DNA of 64,000 nucleotides from Arthrobacter alpinus (GTDB taxonomy: Bacteria; Actinomycetota; Actinomycetes; Actinomycetales; Micrococcaceae): the NCBI RefSeq assembly GCF_001294625.1, contig NZ_CP012677.1:3968001-4032000 (forward strand), written 5' to 3'. Under the pieces are notes generated by a model, which saw nothing but the letters and a program-made list of their open reading frames with translations, searched no databases and had not been told where the DNA came from. Shown piece by piece: positions 41,775-49,845 of this stretch. Made by a program: the position numbers and the translations under genes. Positions within the stretch are counted from its first letter, which is position 1. Each line of letters opens with the position of its first letter.

Positions 41775-41797
41775 AAGTAGCATCTGAGATGCGTCTT
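41775..41797 (-). promoter_or_regulatory. NsrR binding site in the hmp promoter
   Basis: An 11-1-11 inverted repeat, left arm AAGTAGCATCT, centre G, right arm AGATGCGTCTT, with a perfect 13-base core GCATCTGAGATGC. It strongly resembles the NsrR sites of the Streptomyces coelicolor hmpA genes as I recall them. It lies 38 bases before the hmp start. Confidence 0.8.
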
Positions 41798-41846
41798 TAA
41801 AGTCGCAATTTCTACGAGTTGTAGAAAAGTGTTGAATTGACGCGGA

Positions 41847-42296
41847 CTAGGCCGGGCGCACTGTGCTCAAGGTCACAGAGACTGGGCCTTCCTGGGTTTT
41901 GCCGGCCAGACCGTAAATGGTCACGCTGTCCAGCGAGGAGTAGAAGGCTTCGCGGGCGTGGTTGAGTACCCCGCGCAACCCGCAGTCGTGGATTAAGGGG
42001 CAGGCGCCCATGTTCGTCTGGCACTCGGCCACGTCACTGTGGTCATCGAGCACACGCAGCACGCCGCCCACGGTGGCCCGACGGCCCTCAGGGGAGATGC
42101 GCACCCCGCCGCTGCGGCCGCGGATGGCCTCCACCAGGCCCATCTGGCGCAGCTTCAGCACGGCCTTGCTGACGTGGTTGTACGGCGTCCCCACGGCCTC
42201 GGCGAGTTCGCGAGTGGTGGCAAGCTCATCTTCGGGTGTTGAACCCAGCACCATCAACAGCCGAAGGCTGACATCGGAAAAGGAGTTGATGCGCAT
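41847..42296 (-). CDS. nsrR: Rrf2-family nitric oxide sensor NsrR
   Basis: 149 residues. The N-terminal winged helix is of Rrf2 type (MRINSFSDVSLRLLMVLGS; TTRELAEAVGTPYNHVSKAVLKLRQMGLVEAIRGRSGGVRIS). Three cysteines, CQTNMGACPLIHDC (spacing 6 and 5), would hold an iron-sulphur cluster that nitric oxide destroys, releasing DNA. The adjacent hmp gene and the 11-1-11 operator confirm the role. The gene starts 3 bases after the stop of the hypothetical gene upstream. Confidence 0.92.
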   Translation of the reverse strand: MRINSFSDVSLRLLMVLGSTPEDELATTRELAEAVGTPYNHVSKAVLKLRQMGLVEAIRGRSGGVRISPEGRRATVGGVLRVLDDHSDVAECQTNMGACPLIHDCGLRGVLNHAREAFYSSLDSVTIYGLAGKTQEGPVSVTLSTVRPA

Positions 42297-42299
42297 GCG

Positions 42300-42776
42300 C
42301 TAGGCCCAGATTTGATTCTCGCCGGGCTCCAGGAACGGGGCGCCAAAATCCCAGCCGCTGGGTGCCTGTCGGTACGGGCGCACCGCCGAGATACTCACGC
42401 CGTTGCTGTGTTCGGCCATGATGTGGATGGCGTCGGTGGAGTCGTCCGGGAGGTGAATGTCACAGACGACGGCGGCGGCCCGGTTTTGCCCCTTTTGTTG
42501 CGTCAGGGCTTCGTAGAGGTCCGAGATCATCTCATCGGCGTCCAGATCGGTTTCCGCTTCGCCTTCCACGGTGTTCGGAGAGACAGCCACGAGGCTGATC
42601 TCGCCGTCGTTGCTGACCACCAGGGCCACCGGCAGGAACGCGCCGTGGGCTTCGATTTGGTCTCCGGCCACACCGAGCGCGGTGCCAATGAGCTTGTTCA
42701 GGTCGTCCTGGACCAGCTGGTCTGCAGCAATTTGCTCGGCGCTGGCCTGGTCGGCTGCAGCGTTGTTGGTATCCAT
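42300..42776 (-). CDS. Conserved hypothetical protein, paralogue of the gene at 17525-17968
   Basis: 158 residues from ATG 42776 with AAGGAG 6 bases upstream. An acidic Ala/Gln/Asp-rich N-terminus precedes the core LNKLIGTALGVAGDQIEAHGAFLPVALVVSNDGEISLV and RAAAVVCDIHLPDDSTDAIHIMAEHSNGVSISAVRPY, ending GENQIWA. The core parallels the 17.5-kb protein. No active-site motif is evident. It sits between a phosphohexomutase gene and nsrR with close spacing (35 and 3 bases), but this order may not be functional. The role is unknown. Confidence 0.78.
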   Translation of the reverse strand: MDTNNAAADQASAEQIAADQLVQDDLNKLIGTALGVAGDQIEAHGAFLPVALVVSNDGEISLVAVSPNTVEGEAETDLDADEMISDLYEALTQQKGQNRAAAVVCDIHLPDDSTDAIHIMAEHSNGVSISAVRPYRQAPSGWDFGAPFLEPGENQIWA

Positions 42777-42811
42777 CGGTACTCCTTGGGAAGTGGGTGC
42801 GGGGGAATCGG

Positions 42812-44227
42812 TTACTGTCGGACCAGGGCCAGAACAGCGTCGCGGACATCTGCCATAGTGACGGCGTCCACGGCCTCGGCGTTCAACCGCAGGAACGGTT
42901 CGGTGTTGGAGGCGCGCAGATTGAACCACCACTGGCCATTGTTGGCCGTGAATGTCAGTCCGTCGAGCTCGTCGATGGTGACGTCCTCGTTTGTGTAGGC
43001 GGCACGGACACGGGCCACGGCGGCGGGTACGTCGGCGAGCTGGGAGTTGATCTCCCCGCTGGAAACGTAGGGCTCGTATTCGCGGCCCAGATCCGACAGC
43101 GGGCCCTCCTGCTCACCGAGTGCGGCCAGGACGTGCATGGCGGCCAGCATGCCGGTGTCTGCGTTGAAGAAGTCGCGGAAGTAGTAGTGGGCCGAGTGCT
43201 CTCCGCCAAAGACGGCGCCTTCCTCGGCCATGGTGGCCTTGATGAAGGAGTGGCCCACACGGGTGCGGACCGGGCGCCCGCCGTCGTGGGCGATCAGCTC
43301 GGGCACGGCACGGGAGGTGATCAAGTTGTGGATCACGGCGGGGTGCTCCTCGCCCAGCGCCTTGGCGCGGGCGATCTCGCGGCGGGCCACCAACGCTGTC
43401 ACTGCCGAAGGCGAGACGGGTGCGCCGAGTTCGTCAATGACGAAGCAGCGGTCAGCGTCGCCGTCGAACGCCAGGCCAATGTCGGCGCCATGCTTGATGA
43501 CGGCCGCCTGCAGGTCCAGCAGGTTGGCCGGCTCCAAGGGGTTGGCGGGGTGGTTCGGGAAGGTGCCATCCAGCTCAAAGTACAGGGGCACAATCTCAAA
43601 GGGCAGACCCGCGAGCAGGGTGTCGCCAAGGACTGCGGGGGTGGTCATTCCGGCCATGCCGTTGCCGGCGTCGACCACCACTTTCAAGGGGCGCGAGCCG
43701 GAGAGGTCCACCAGGCTGCGCAGGTATTCTGCGTACTGTAGCAAGACGTCAGTCTCGGCGATGACACCCTTCGCCGCAGCGGCCGGGATCCCCTCCGCCA
43801 AGTACGTCTGGGCCAGGTCGCGGATGTCCATCAAACCGGTCTCGGAGGAGACCGGGACTGCTCCTGCCTTCGCCATCTTCATGCCGTTGTACTCGGCAGG
43901 GTTGTGGCTGGCGGTAAACACGGCGCCGGCGGCGTTCAGTGAACCGCAGGCAAAGTACAGCTCATCGGTGGAGATCAAACCGAGCAGTTGCACATTCGCG
44001 CCGCGGGTGGCAGCGCCGTCGGCAAAAGCCTGGCTGAACTCGGCGGAGGAGGGGCGCATATCCCCGCCCACCAGGACGGTCTCGCCGGCCAGGCCCAGCA
44101 CGTCGACAAAGGCCGCGCCGACGGCTTGGACGGACTCGGCGGTAATGGTCTGGCCCACAATGCCGCGCACGTCATACGCCTTGAAGGAGCTGGACAGATC
44201 GACAGGTACATTCTCTGCAGTAGTCAC
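42812..44227 (-). CDS. manB: Phosphomannomutase/phosphoglucomutase
   Basis: 471 residues of the alpha-D-phosphohexomutase family: catalytic serine loop FTASHNPAEYNGMKM, metal loop FDGDADRCFVIDE, sugar loop GGEHSAHYYFRDF and phosphate-binding RASNTEPFLRLNAE. It interconverts hexose 6- and 1-phosphates for nucleotide sugar synthesis. The start is a GTG with GGAG close by. It is the first gene of a minus-strand run that continues into the hypothetical gene and nsrR. Mannose versus glucose specificity cannot be told; the symbol is by convention. Confidence 0.92.
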   Translation of the reverse strand: MTTAENVPVDLSSSFKAYDVRGIVGQTITAESVQAVGAAFVDVLGLAGETVLVGGDMRPSSAEFSQAFADGAATRGANVQLLGLISTDELYFACGSLNAAGAVFTASHNPAEYNGMKMAKAGAVPVSSETGLMDIRDLAQTYLAEGIPAAAAKGVIAETDVLLQYAEYLRSLVDLSGSRPLKVVVDAGNGMAGMTTPAVLGDTLLAGLPFEIVPLYFELDGTFPNHPANPLEPANLLDLQAAVIKHGADIGLAFDGDADRCFVIDELGAPVSPSAVTALVARREIARAKALGEEHPAVIHNLITSRAVPELIAHDGGRPVRTRVGHSFIKATMAEEGAVFGGEHSAHYYFRDFFNADTGMLAAMHVLAALGEQEGPLSDLGREYEPYVSSGEINSQLADVPAAVARVRAAYTNEDVTIDELDGLTFTANNGQWWFNLRASNTEPFLRLNAEAVDAVTMADVRDAVLALVRQ

Positions 44228-44337
44228 ATCTCCATGATACCGGGCACAATTGTAAGGACATCGCCGTTATCCACAGATTCGGTGCCGGGCAGGCTTTGGG
44301 GATTCCATTGTCGGTGACCACTGAAATACTTAGCACC

Positions 44338-46500
44338 ATGATACCTAGCCAGTCCCCGTCCCTGCCTCCGGCCACCGTTGAGACTTCCGCCACCCGTGAG
44401 CAGGCGTTGGTGGTGTTGCGAAAGCTCGTGGGACGGGCGGACGCGGAATTCCACGACGGCCAGTTTGAGGCCATCGAGGCGCTGGTCGACGCCGGCCGGC
44501 GGGCCTTGGTGGTCCAACGCACCGGCTGGGGGAAGTCGGCTGTGTACTTCGTCTCGTCCCTGCTTCTACGTGCCCGGGGCGCCGGCCCAACCTTGATCGT
44601 TTCCCCGCTGCTGGCTCTGATGCGTGACCAGGTGGCGGCAGCAGAACGGGCCGGCGTGCGTGCCATGGCTATCAACTCGGCCAACGCCACCGAGTGGGAC
44701 CTGGTCTCCGCGGCCTTGGCAGCCGACGAGGTGGATGTGCTGCTGGTCTCCCCGGAACGGCTGACCAACCCGTCCTTCAGGGAAAACCAGCTGCCAACCC
44801 TGATCCGGCGCACGGGCCTGTTGGTGATTGACGAGGCCCACTGCATCTCCGACTGGGGCCATGACTTCCGGCCCGACTACCGCCGGATCGCTGACCTTAT
44901 TGCGCGGCTGCCGCCGTCGGTCCCGGTCCTGGCGACCACGGCCACGGCCAATTCCCGGGTGGTTGCAGACATCGAGGAACAATTGGGCGCCGGCGTGTTC
45001 ACCATCCGGGGTCCGCTGGCACGCAAGTCGCTGCGCCTGGGCGTGCTGCGCCTAGCCGATTCCCGGGACCGGCTGGGCTGGTTGCTGACGCACCTGCCCG
45101 AGCTGCCCGGCAGCGGCATCATCTATACCCTGACGGTCTCCGCGGCCGAGGACACCGGACGACTTTTGGCGGAGGCCGGGCATGTGGTCAAGGCGTACAC
45201 GGGACGCACCGACACCATGGAGCGGGAGGCCCTGGAAGAGGCGCTCAAGGACAACCAAGTCAAGGCGCTGGTGGCTACCAGCGCCCTCGGCATGGGGTTC
45301 GACAAACCAGATTTGGGGTTCGTGATTCACTTGGGTGCGCCGTCATCCCCGGTGGCCTACTACCAGCAGGTGGGCCGTGCCGGCCGCGGAAGCGCCAACG
45401 CCGACGTGCTGTTGATGCCCGGGGCTGAGGATCAGGACATCTGGCAGTATTTCGCGACGGCTTCGATGCCTGCCCAGGACAAGGCGATGGCGGTTTTGGA
45501 GGCCCTGGGCGCGGCGGCCAAGCCCATGTCCACCCCCGCACTGGAGGCGCGTGTGGACTTGCGCCGCACCCCGCTGGAACTGCTGCTGAAGGTGCTGGCG
45601 GTGGACGGGGCCGTGCGGCGGGTCTCCGGCGGCTGGGAGTCGACCGGGCAGCCATGGGTTTATGACAGCGACCGCTACGAACGTATTGCCCAGGCCCGTG
45701 TGGACGAACAACAGTCCATGATGGTGTACGAAAAAATGTCCGGCTGCCGGATGGAATACCTCGCCGCTGCCCTGGATGACACCACGGCAGCGCCCTGCGG
45801 GCGGTGTGATTCATGTGCCGGGCGGTGGTTCCCCACGGACATCGGCTCCGGTGCCGTGGAGGCGGCCAGCGAATCCCTGAGTCATGCCGGCCTGCCCATT
45901 GAGCCGCGCACCTTGTGGCCCACGGGCATGGACAGGCTGGGCGTTCCGGTGAAGGGCAAGCTCAAGGCGGAGGAACAAGTGGCGCAGGGTCGGGTGCTGG
46001 CCAGGATGACGGACCTGGGCTGGGGCAACTCCCTGCGGGCCATATTTGCCGCAGGCGCCCCGGACGCGCCCCTTGATCCCGCCGTGGCGCAGGCCGTGGT
46101 GGGCGTGCTGCGCGACTGGGGCCAGGCCCGGTGGGCCGGCGCCGGCCGTCCCGTTGCGGTGGTGTCGATGCCGTCGCGGACCAAGCCGGAATTGGTGCGC
46201 TCGCTGGCCCAGACCATGTGCGAGATTGGCAGGCTGCCCTACCTGGGTGAGCTGTCCCTCGAATTTGGCGGGCCCACCGGGCGCCGTGGCGGCAACAGCG
46301 CCTACCGATTGGCGGGCGTGTGGGACAGGCTGGCCGTGGGGCCGGAGCTTGCCGCCGCCCTTGTCGCCTACCCGGGAGGGCCGGTCCTGCTGGTCGATGA
46401 CCTCGTCGACAGCCGCTGGACCCTCACCGTTGCCGGCCGGGCGCTGCGCCTCGCCGGGGCCACCCAGGTGCTGCCGCTGGTCCTGGCTCAGGCCGGCTAA
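44338..46500 (+). CDS. recQ: RecQ-family helicase with C-terminal phosphoribosyltransferase-like domain
   Basis: 720 residues from ATG 44338. Helicase motifs: TGWGKSAVYF (Walker A, with W in place of the usual G/S), LVIDEAHCISDWGHDFRPDYRRI, LATTATA, STALGMGFDKPDLGFVIH and QQVGRAGRGS. The RecQ zinc cysteines are present (CRMEY...PCGRCDSC). The HRDC domain is absent. Instead residues ~595-715 look like a phosphoribosyltransferase: VAVVSMPSRTKPELVRSLAQ and the PRPP-type loop VLLVDDLVDSRWTLTVAGRAL. The helicase unwinds DNA in repair; the role of the added domain is unknown. Such fusions occur in other actinobacteria. Confidence 0.92.
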   Translation: MIPSQSPSLPPATVETSATREQALVVLRKLVGRADAEFHDGQFEAIEALVDAGRRALVVQRTGWGKSAVYFVSSLLLRARGAGPTLIVSPLLALMRDQVAAAERAGVRAMAINSANATEWDLVSAALAADEVDVLLVSPERLTNPSFRENQLPTLIRRTGLLVIDEAHCISDWGHDFRPDYRRIADLIARLPPSVPVLATTATANSRVVADIEEQLGAGVFTIRGPLARKSLRLGVLRLADSRDRLGWLLTHLPELPGSGIIYTLTVSAAEDTGRLLAEAGHVVKAYTGRTDTMEREALEEALKDNQVKALVATSALGMGFDKPDLGFVIHLGAPSSPVAYYQQVGRAGRGSANADVLLMPGAEDQDIWQYFATASMPAQDKAMAVLEALGAAAKPMSTPALEARVDLRRTPLELLLKVLAVDGAVRRVSGGWESTGQPWVYDSDRYERIAQARVDEQQSMMVYEKMSGCRMEYLAAALDDTTAAPCGRCDSCAGRWFPTDIGSGAVEAASESLSHAGLPIEPRTLWPTGMDRLGVPVKGKLKAEEQVAQGRVLARMTDLGWGNSLRAIFAAGAPDAPLDPAVAQAVVGVLRDWGQARWAGAGRPVAVVSMPSRTKPELVRSLAQTMCEIGRLPYLGELSLEFGGPTGRRGGNSAYRLAGVWDRLAVGPELAAALVAYPGGPVLLVDDLVDSRWTLTVAGRALRLAGATQVLPLVLAQAG

Positions 46501-46517
46501 TTCCGCTTCCAGACAAA

Positions 46518-46612
46518 CGCTGCATCACCTTTTACTTGTTTTTTCGCATCGCTGCATCACCTTTTACGGGTTTTCCGGCAACGCTGCATCACCTACTGAT
46601 GCAGCGTTGCCG
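46518..46612. repeat. Three direct repeats of period 32 ending in a hairpin
   Basis: CGCTGCATCACCTTTTAC occurs at 46518 and 46550, and CGCTGCATCACCTAC at 46582, exactly 32 bases apart. The third copy forms the left arm of a perfect 16-bp hairpin (46576-46591 with 46597-46612). It lies between the convergent recQ and dehydrogenase genes and is probably a terminator with duplicated arms. Confidence 0.7.
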
Positions 46613-46647
46613 AAAAATCTGTCATTGGTGGTGCAGCGTCTGGTGGG

Positions 46648-47406
46648 CTACTGGCTGACGGGGCGCAGGCGCAGGGCCTGCATACCGCCGTCGACGGCGA
46701 TCGAGGTGCCGGTGGTGGAGCCTGCGAGTGGGCTGGCGAGGTAGGCCACGGCTCCTGCCACTTCCTCGGCCGTCACCAGGCGCCCGTGGGGTTGGCGGGC
46801 GTTCAGGGCGGCACGCTCGGCTACGGGGTCATCCGCCTGATCCATGAGACGGCCAATCCAGGGGGTGTCGGCTGTGCCGGGGTTTACGGCGTTCACGCGG
46901 ACGCCATCACGGAGGTGGTCGGCCGCCATCGCCTGGGTTAGGGACAGCACTGCACCCTTGGTGGCGGAGTACAGTGCCCGCTGAGGTAAGCCGGCGGTGG
47001 CGGCGATGGAGCAGGTGTTCACGATCGCCGCCGCAGAAGACTTGCGCAGGTGCGGCAGGGCCGCCCGGCTCACCCTGACCATGCCGATGACGTTGATGTC
47101 CCAGACCCGTGCCCATTCGGCGTCGTCGTTATCTTCAACGGTGCCCTGCGAGCCGATGCCGGCGTTGTTGATGACGATGTCGATGCCGCCAAAGGCTGCA
47201 ACGGTGCCCTCGATCGCTGCCTTGACCGAGGCGTCGTTGGCCACGTCGCAGACAAAGCCGAGCTGCCCCTTAGGGAGGTTCGTGGGGTTCAGGTCAAGGA
47301 CGGCGACCTGGGCGCCCATAGCCTGCAGCATCGCTGCGATGGCCGCACCGATGCCCGATGCTCCGCCAGTGACAACTGCTGTCAGTGATGAGAATTCTTG
47401 GCTCAT
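46648..47406 (-). CDS. SDR dehydrogenase, likely 2-keto-3-deoxy-L-fuconate dehydrogenase
   Basis: 252 residues. Classical SDR features: VTGGASGIGAAIA, NNAGIGSQG, active-site Ser in NTCSIAATAGLPQRALYSATKGAV (YSATK), and a C-terminal SIAVDGG. In the non-phosphorylating fucose pathway an NAD-dependent SDR oxidises 2-keto-3-deoxy-L-fuconate to 2,4-diketo-3-deoxy-L-fuconate. Its neighbours, the diketo-hydrolase (adjoining, 0 bases between) and fuconate dehydratase, fit that step. An L-fucose 1-dehydrogenase activity is the alternative, but an aldo/keto reductase at 51470 fills that place. Confidence 0.85.
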   Translation of the reverse strand: MSQEFSSLTAVVTGGASGIGAAIAAMLQAMGAQVAVLDLNPTNLPKGQLGFVCDVANDASVKAAIEGTVAAFGGIDIVINNAGIGSQGTVEDNDDAEWARVWDINVIGMVRVSRAALPHLRKSSAAAIVNTCSIAATAGLPQRALYSATKGAVLSLTQAMAADHLRDGVRVNAVNPGTADTPWIGRLMDQADDPVAERAALNARQPHGRLVTAEEVAGAVAYLASPLAGSTTGTSIAVDGGMQALRLRPVSQ

Positions 47407-48291
47407 TTAGACCTCCTGCGTGGTAGTTGTGGCCCGGAAGAATTCCTGGCGCTGGCGACCCAGACCGTCAATTTCAATTTCGACAACGTCGCCGTTTTGG
47501 ATGTAGGGGAAGCGGCCGGAGAGGGCGACGCCTTCGGGCGTGCCGGTCAGGACCACGTCCCCGGGTTCGAGCACCATGTACTGGCTTAGGTGGTGGATGA
47601 TCGTGGGGACGTCGAAGATCAAGTCAGCGGTGCTGGAGTCCTGGCGGGGTTCGCCGTTGACCCAGCTGCGCAGGCGGAGGTTATTGGTGTCGATCTCGGA
47701 GGCAGGCACCAGCCACGGGCCCAGTGGGGTGGACTTGGGCAGTGATTTGCCCTTGGTCCACTGGCCGGCGGCACCGGGGATTTGGTATTCGCGCTCGGAG
47801 AGGTCGTTGGCGATGACGTAGCCGGCCACGGCGGCGGCGGCCTCCGAAACGCTGGAAAGGTAGCTGACCTCACGGCCGATCACCACGGCGAGTTCCACCT
47901 CCCAGTCGTATTTGGCGGCCAGCGGCGGGATCGGTGCCGCGTCGTTGGGGCCGGCAACGGTGTTGTTCGGTTTCAGGAACACCACCGGAATGGTGGGTGG
48001 AAGGGCGCCCGACTCCGCGGCGTGAGCGGCGTAGTTCATGCCGATGCAGATGACGTTGTTGGGCCGGACGATGGGGGATCCGACCCGCAGGTTCCGGGCA
48101 CCCGGAAGCTCGGGAAGTTCCCCGCGTTCGACGGCGGCCGCCAGTTGGGCGAGCCCGTCGCCGGCGAGGAAGTCACCGGTGATGTCGGCCGTGACTGGGC
48201 GGGCGTCATAGACTCGTTCGGCGCCGGTGGAATCAGTGGCCAGCACGGCAGGAATTTCCGCACCCTGCGCACCAAGACGTGCAATCTTCAT
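47407..48291 (-). CDS. Fumarylacetoacetase-family hydrolase, likely 2,4-diketo-3-deoxy-L-fuconate hydrolase
   Basis: 294 residues. The FAH fold motifs are VICIGMNYAAHAAESG, PVVFLKPNNTVAGPNDA, the metal ligands in YDWEVELAVVIG (E-x-E with Asp), NDLSEREYQ and GDVVLTGTPEGVAL. In fucose breakdown this enzyme splits 2,4-diketo-3-deoxy-L-fuconate into pyruvate and L-lactate. It is the first gene of the minus-strand pair and lies divergent from the dehydratase, sharing a promoter region with the palindrome at 48432-48446. FAH-family substrates vary widely, so the call depends on context. Confidence 0.87.
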   Translation of the reverse strand: MKIARLGAQGAEIPAVLATDSTGAERVYDARPVTADITGDFLAGDGLAQLAAAVERGELPELPGARNLRVGSPIVRPNNVICIGMNYAAHAAESGALPPTIPVVFLKPNNTVAGPNDAAPIPPLAAKYDWEVELAVVIGREVSYLSSVSEAAAAVAGYVIANDLSEREYQIPGAAGQWTKGKSLPKSTPLGPWLVPASEIDTNNLRLRSWVNGEPRQDSSTADLIFDVPTIIHHLSQYMVLEPGDVVLTGTPEGVALSGRFPYIQNGDVVEIEIDGLGRQRQEFFRATTTTQEV

Positions 48292-48431
48292 TTATTACTT
48301 ACCTCCGTGGCCGCCGTGAGGGCGGCCCTAGTGCGTGCCGGGGCCCAACATAGGTCTTAACATCTGAGCTTTTAGGCAACTTTACCCACAAGTTCGGGCC
48401 ATTTCAGCAATATTGCTCATATTGACATGTA

Positions 48432-48446
48432 AAACATCCGATGTTT
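48432..48446 (+). promoter_or_regulatory. Perfect 15-bp palindrome AAACATC-C-GATGTTT
   Basis: A symmetric odd-length site in the 209-base divergent promoter between the diketo-hydrolase and the dehydratase. The same palindrome with G at the centre occurs at 53355-53369. FadR-type GntR proteins bind odd-centred palindromes of this size, and one is encoded at 57291-57962. Confidence 0.8.
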
Positions 48447-48500
48447 AGCTTGGAGTAGCTTTTTTGGTTTACCCACAATCTTTCGCAGGGAGCAGCAATC

Positions 48501-49841
48501 GTGAGCATAGTCATCGCCGTGGAGACCAGTGACGTTCGTTTTCCGACGTCGCGTGAATTGGATGGCTCGGATGCCATGAACCCGGATCCGGACTACTCCG
48601 CGGCCTACCTTCGCATTGTCACGGACAGCGGTGACGGCCTTGAAGGGCACGGTTTCGTGTTCACCATTGGAAGAGGCAATGACGTGGAAACGGCTGCCAT
48701 CAAGGCGTTGACACCCTATGTTCTTGGCCGCAACGCCGAGGAACTTCTTGCGGATATGGGAGCCACCTGGAAAGAGCTGGCCCATGATTCCCAGTTGCGC
48801 TGGCTGGGCCCGGAAAAGGGCGTCATGCACATGGCCATCGGCGCCGTCATCAACGCGCTGTGGGATCTGAAGGCCAAGCGAGCCGGGTTGCCGTTGTGGC
48901 AGCTGCTGGGGCAGATGACGCCGGAGGAGCTTGTTGACCTGGTGGACTTCCGCTACCTCACGGATGCCCTGACCCGGGACGAGGCCCTGCAAATTCTGCA
49001 CGCGGCCGAACCCGGTCGCGCGCAGCGGACGGCCACCTTGCTCGCCGAAGGCTACCCCGGCTACACCACCACGCCCGGCTGGCTGGGGTACTCGGATGAG
49101 AAATTGACGCGACTGGCCCACGAGGCCGTGTCCGCCGGCTTCAAGCAGATCAAGCTCAAAGTTGGCGCCGACCTTCAGGACGACATCCGCCGCCTGCGTG
49201 CGGCTCGTGCCGCCGTCGGGCCGGAGATCTTGATTGCCGTGGATGCCAACCAGCGTTGGGACGTGGCCGAAGCCATCGAATGGATGGGCCACTTGGCCGA
49301 ATTCGGCATTGCCTGGATCGAGGAGCCCACCAGCCCGGATGACATCCTGGGCCACGCCGCCATTGCCCGGGCTGTGGCGCCAATCCCGGTGGCCACCGGC
49401 GAGCACGTGCAAAACCGTGTGGTGTTCAAGCAAATGCTTCAGGCCGATGCGCTCCAGGTCCTGCAAATCGACGCCTCCCGGGTGGCCGGCGTCAACGAGA
49501 ACGTGGCGATCCTGCTACTTGCGGCCAAGTTCGGCGTTCGGGTCTGCCCGCATGCCGGAGGCGTGGGGTTGTGCGAGGCCGTGCAGCACCTGTCCATGTT
49601 TGACTTTGTGGCGGTGTCGGGGACCAAGGAGGGCCGCATGATTGAATTTGTGGACCACCTGCACGAGCACTTCGTCACACCGATTGACGTCCACGACGGC
49701 TGCTACTTCCCGCCCACAACACCCGGCGGCGGCAGCGAAATGCATACGGCCTCCATCGCCGAATTCACTTTCCCCGATGGTGGCTTCTGGCTGGCGGATG
49801 CGCAGACAAGGCAGGTACAAGACGTGGAAGTAGCGGTTTAG
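48501..49841 (+). CDS. L-fuconate dehydratase (enolase superfamily)
   Basis: 446 residues from GTG 48501 (AGGGAG 8 bases upstream), longer than most enolase-superfamily members, as fuconate dehydratases are. Catalytic features: KxK in [13 protein letters not shown], metal ligands in [25 protein letters not shown] and ATGEHVQNR, and the general acid/base His in [11 protein letters not shown]. The N-terminal [22 protein letters not shown] cap is typical. It dehydrates L-fuconate to 2-keto-3-deoxy-L-fuconate. It starts the plus-strand fucose operon. Confidence 0.92.
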   Translation: MSIVIAVETSDVRFPTSRELDGSDAMNPDPDYSAAYLRIVTDSGDGLEGHGFVFTIGRGNDVETAAIKALTPYVLGRNAEELLADMGATWKELAHDSQLRWLGPEKGVMHMAIGAVINALWDLKAKRAGLPLWQLLGQMTPEELVDLVDFRYLTDALTRDEALQILHAAEPGRAQRTATLLAEGYPGYTTTPGWLGYSDEKLTRLAHEAVSAGFKQIKLKVGADLQDDIRRLRAARAAVGPEILIAVDANQRWDVAEAIEWMGHLAEFGIAWIEEPTSPDDILGHAAIARAVAPIPVATGEHVQNRVVFKQMLQADALQVLQIDASRVAGVNENVAILLLAAKFGVRVCPHAGGVGLCEAVQHLSMFDFVAVSGTKEGRMIEFVDHLHEHFVTPIDVHDGCYFPPTTPGGGSEMHTASIAEFTFPDGGFWLADAQTRQVQDVEVAV

Positions 49842-49845
49842 GGCA

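Noticed and set aside
42797..44237. Plus-strand frames of 314 and 335 codons
   Set aside because: Both are antisense to the phosphohexomutase gene.
46518..46612. Three evenly spaced repeats suggesting a CRISPR fragment
   Set aside because: The repeated unit is about 18 bases with only ~14-base spacers, the third copy is part of a hairpin, and no cas gene is near.
48417..49466. Minus-strand frame of 349 codons
   Set aside because: Antisense to fuconate dehydratase, with no recognisable domain.
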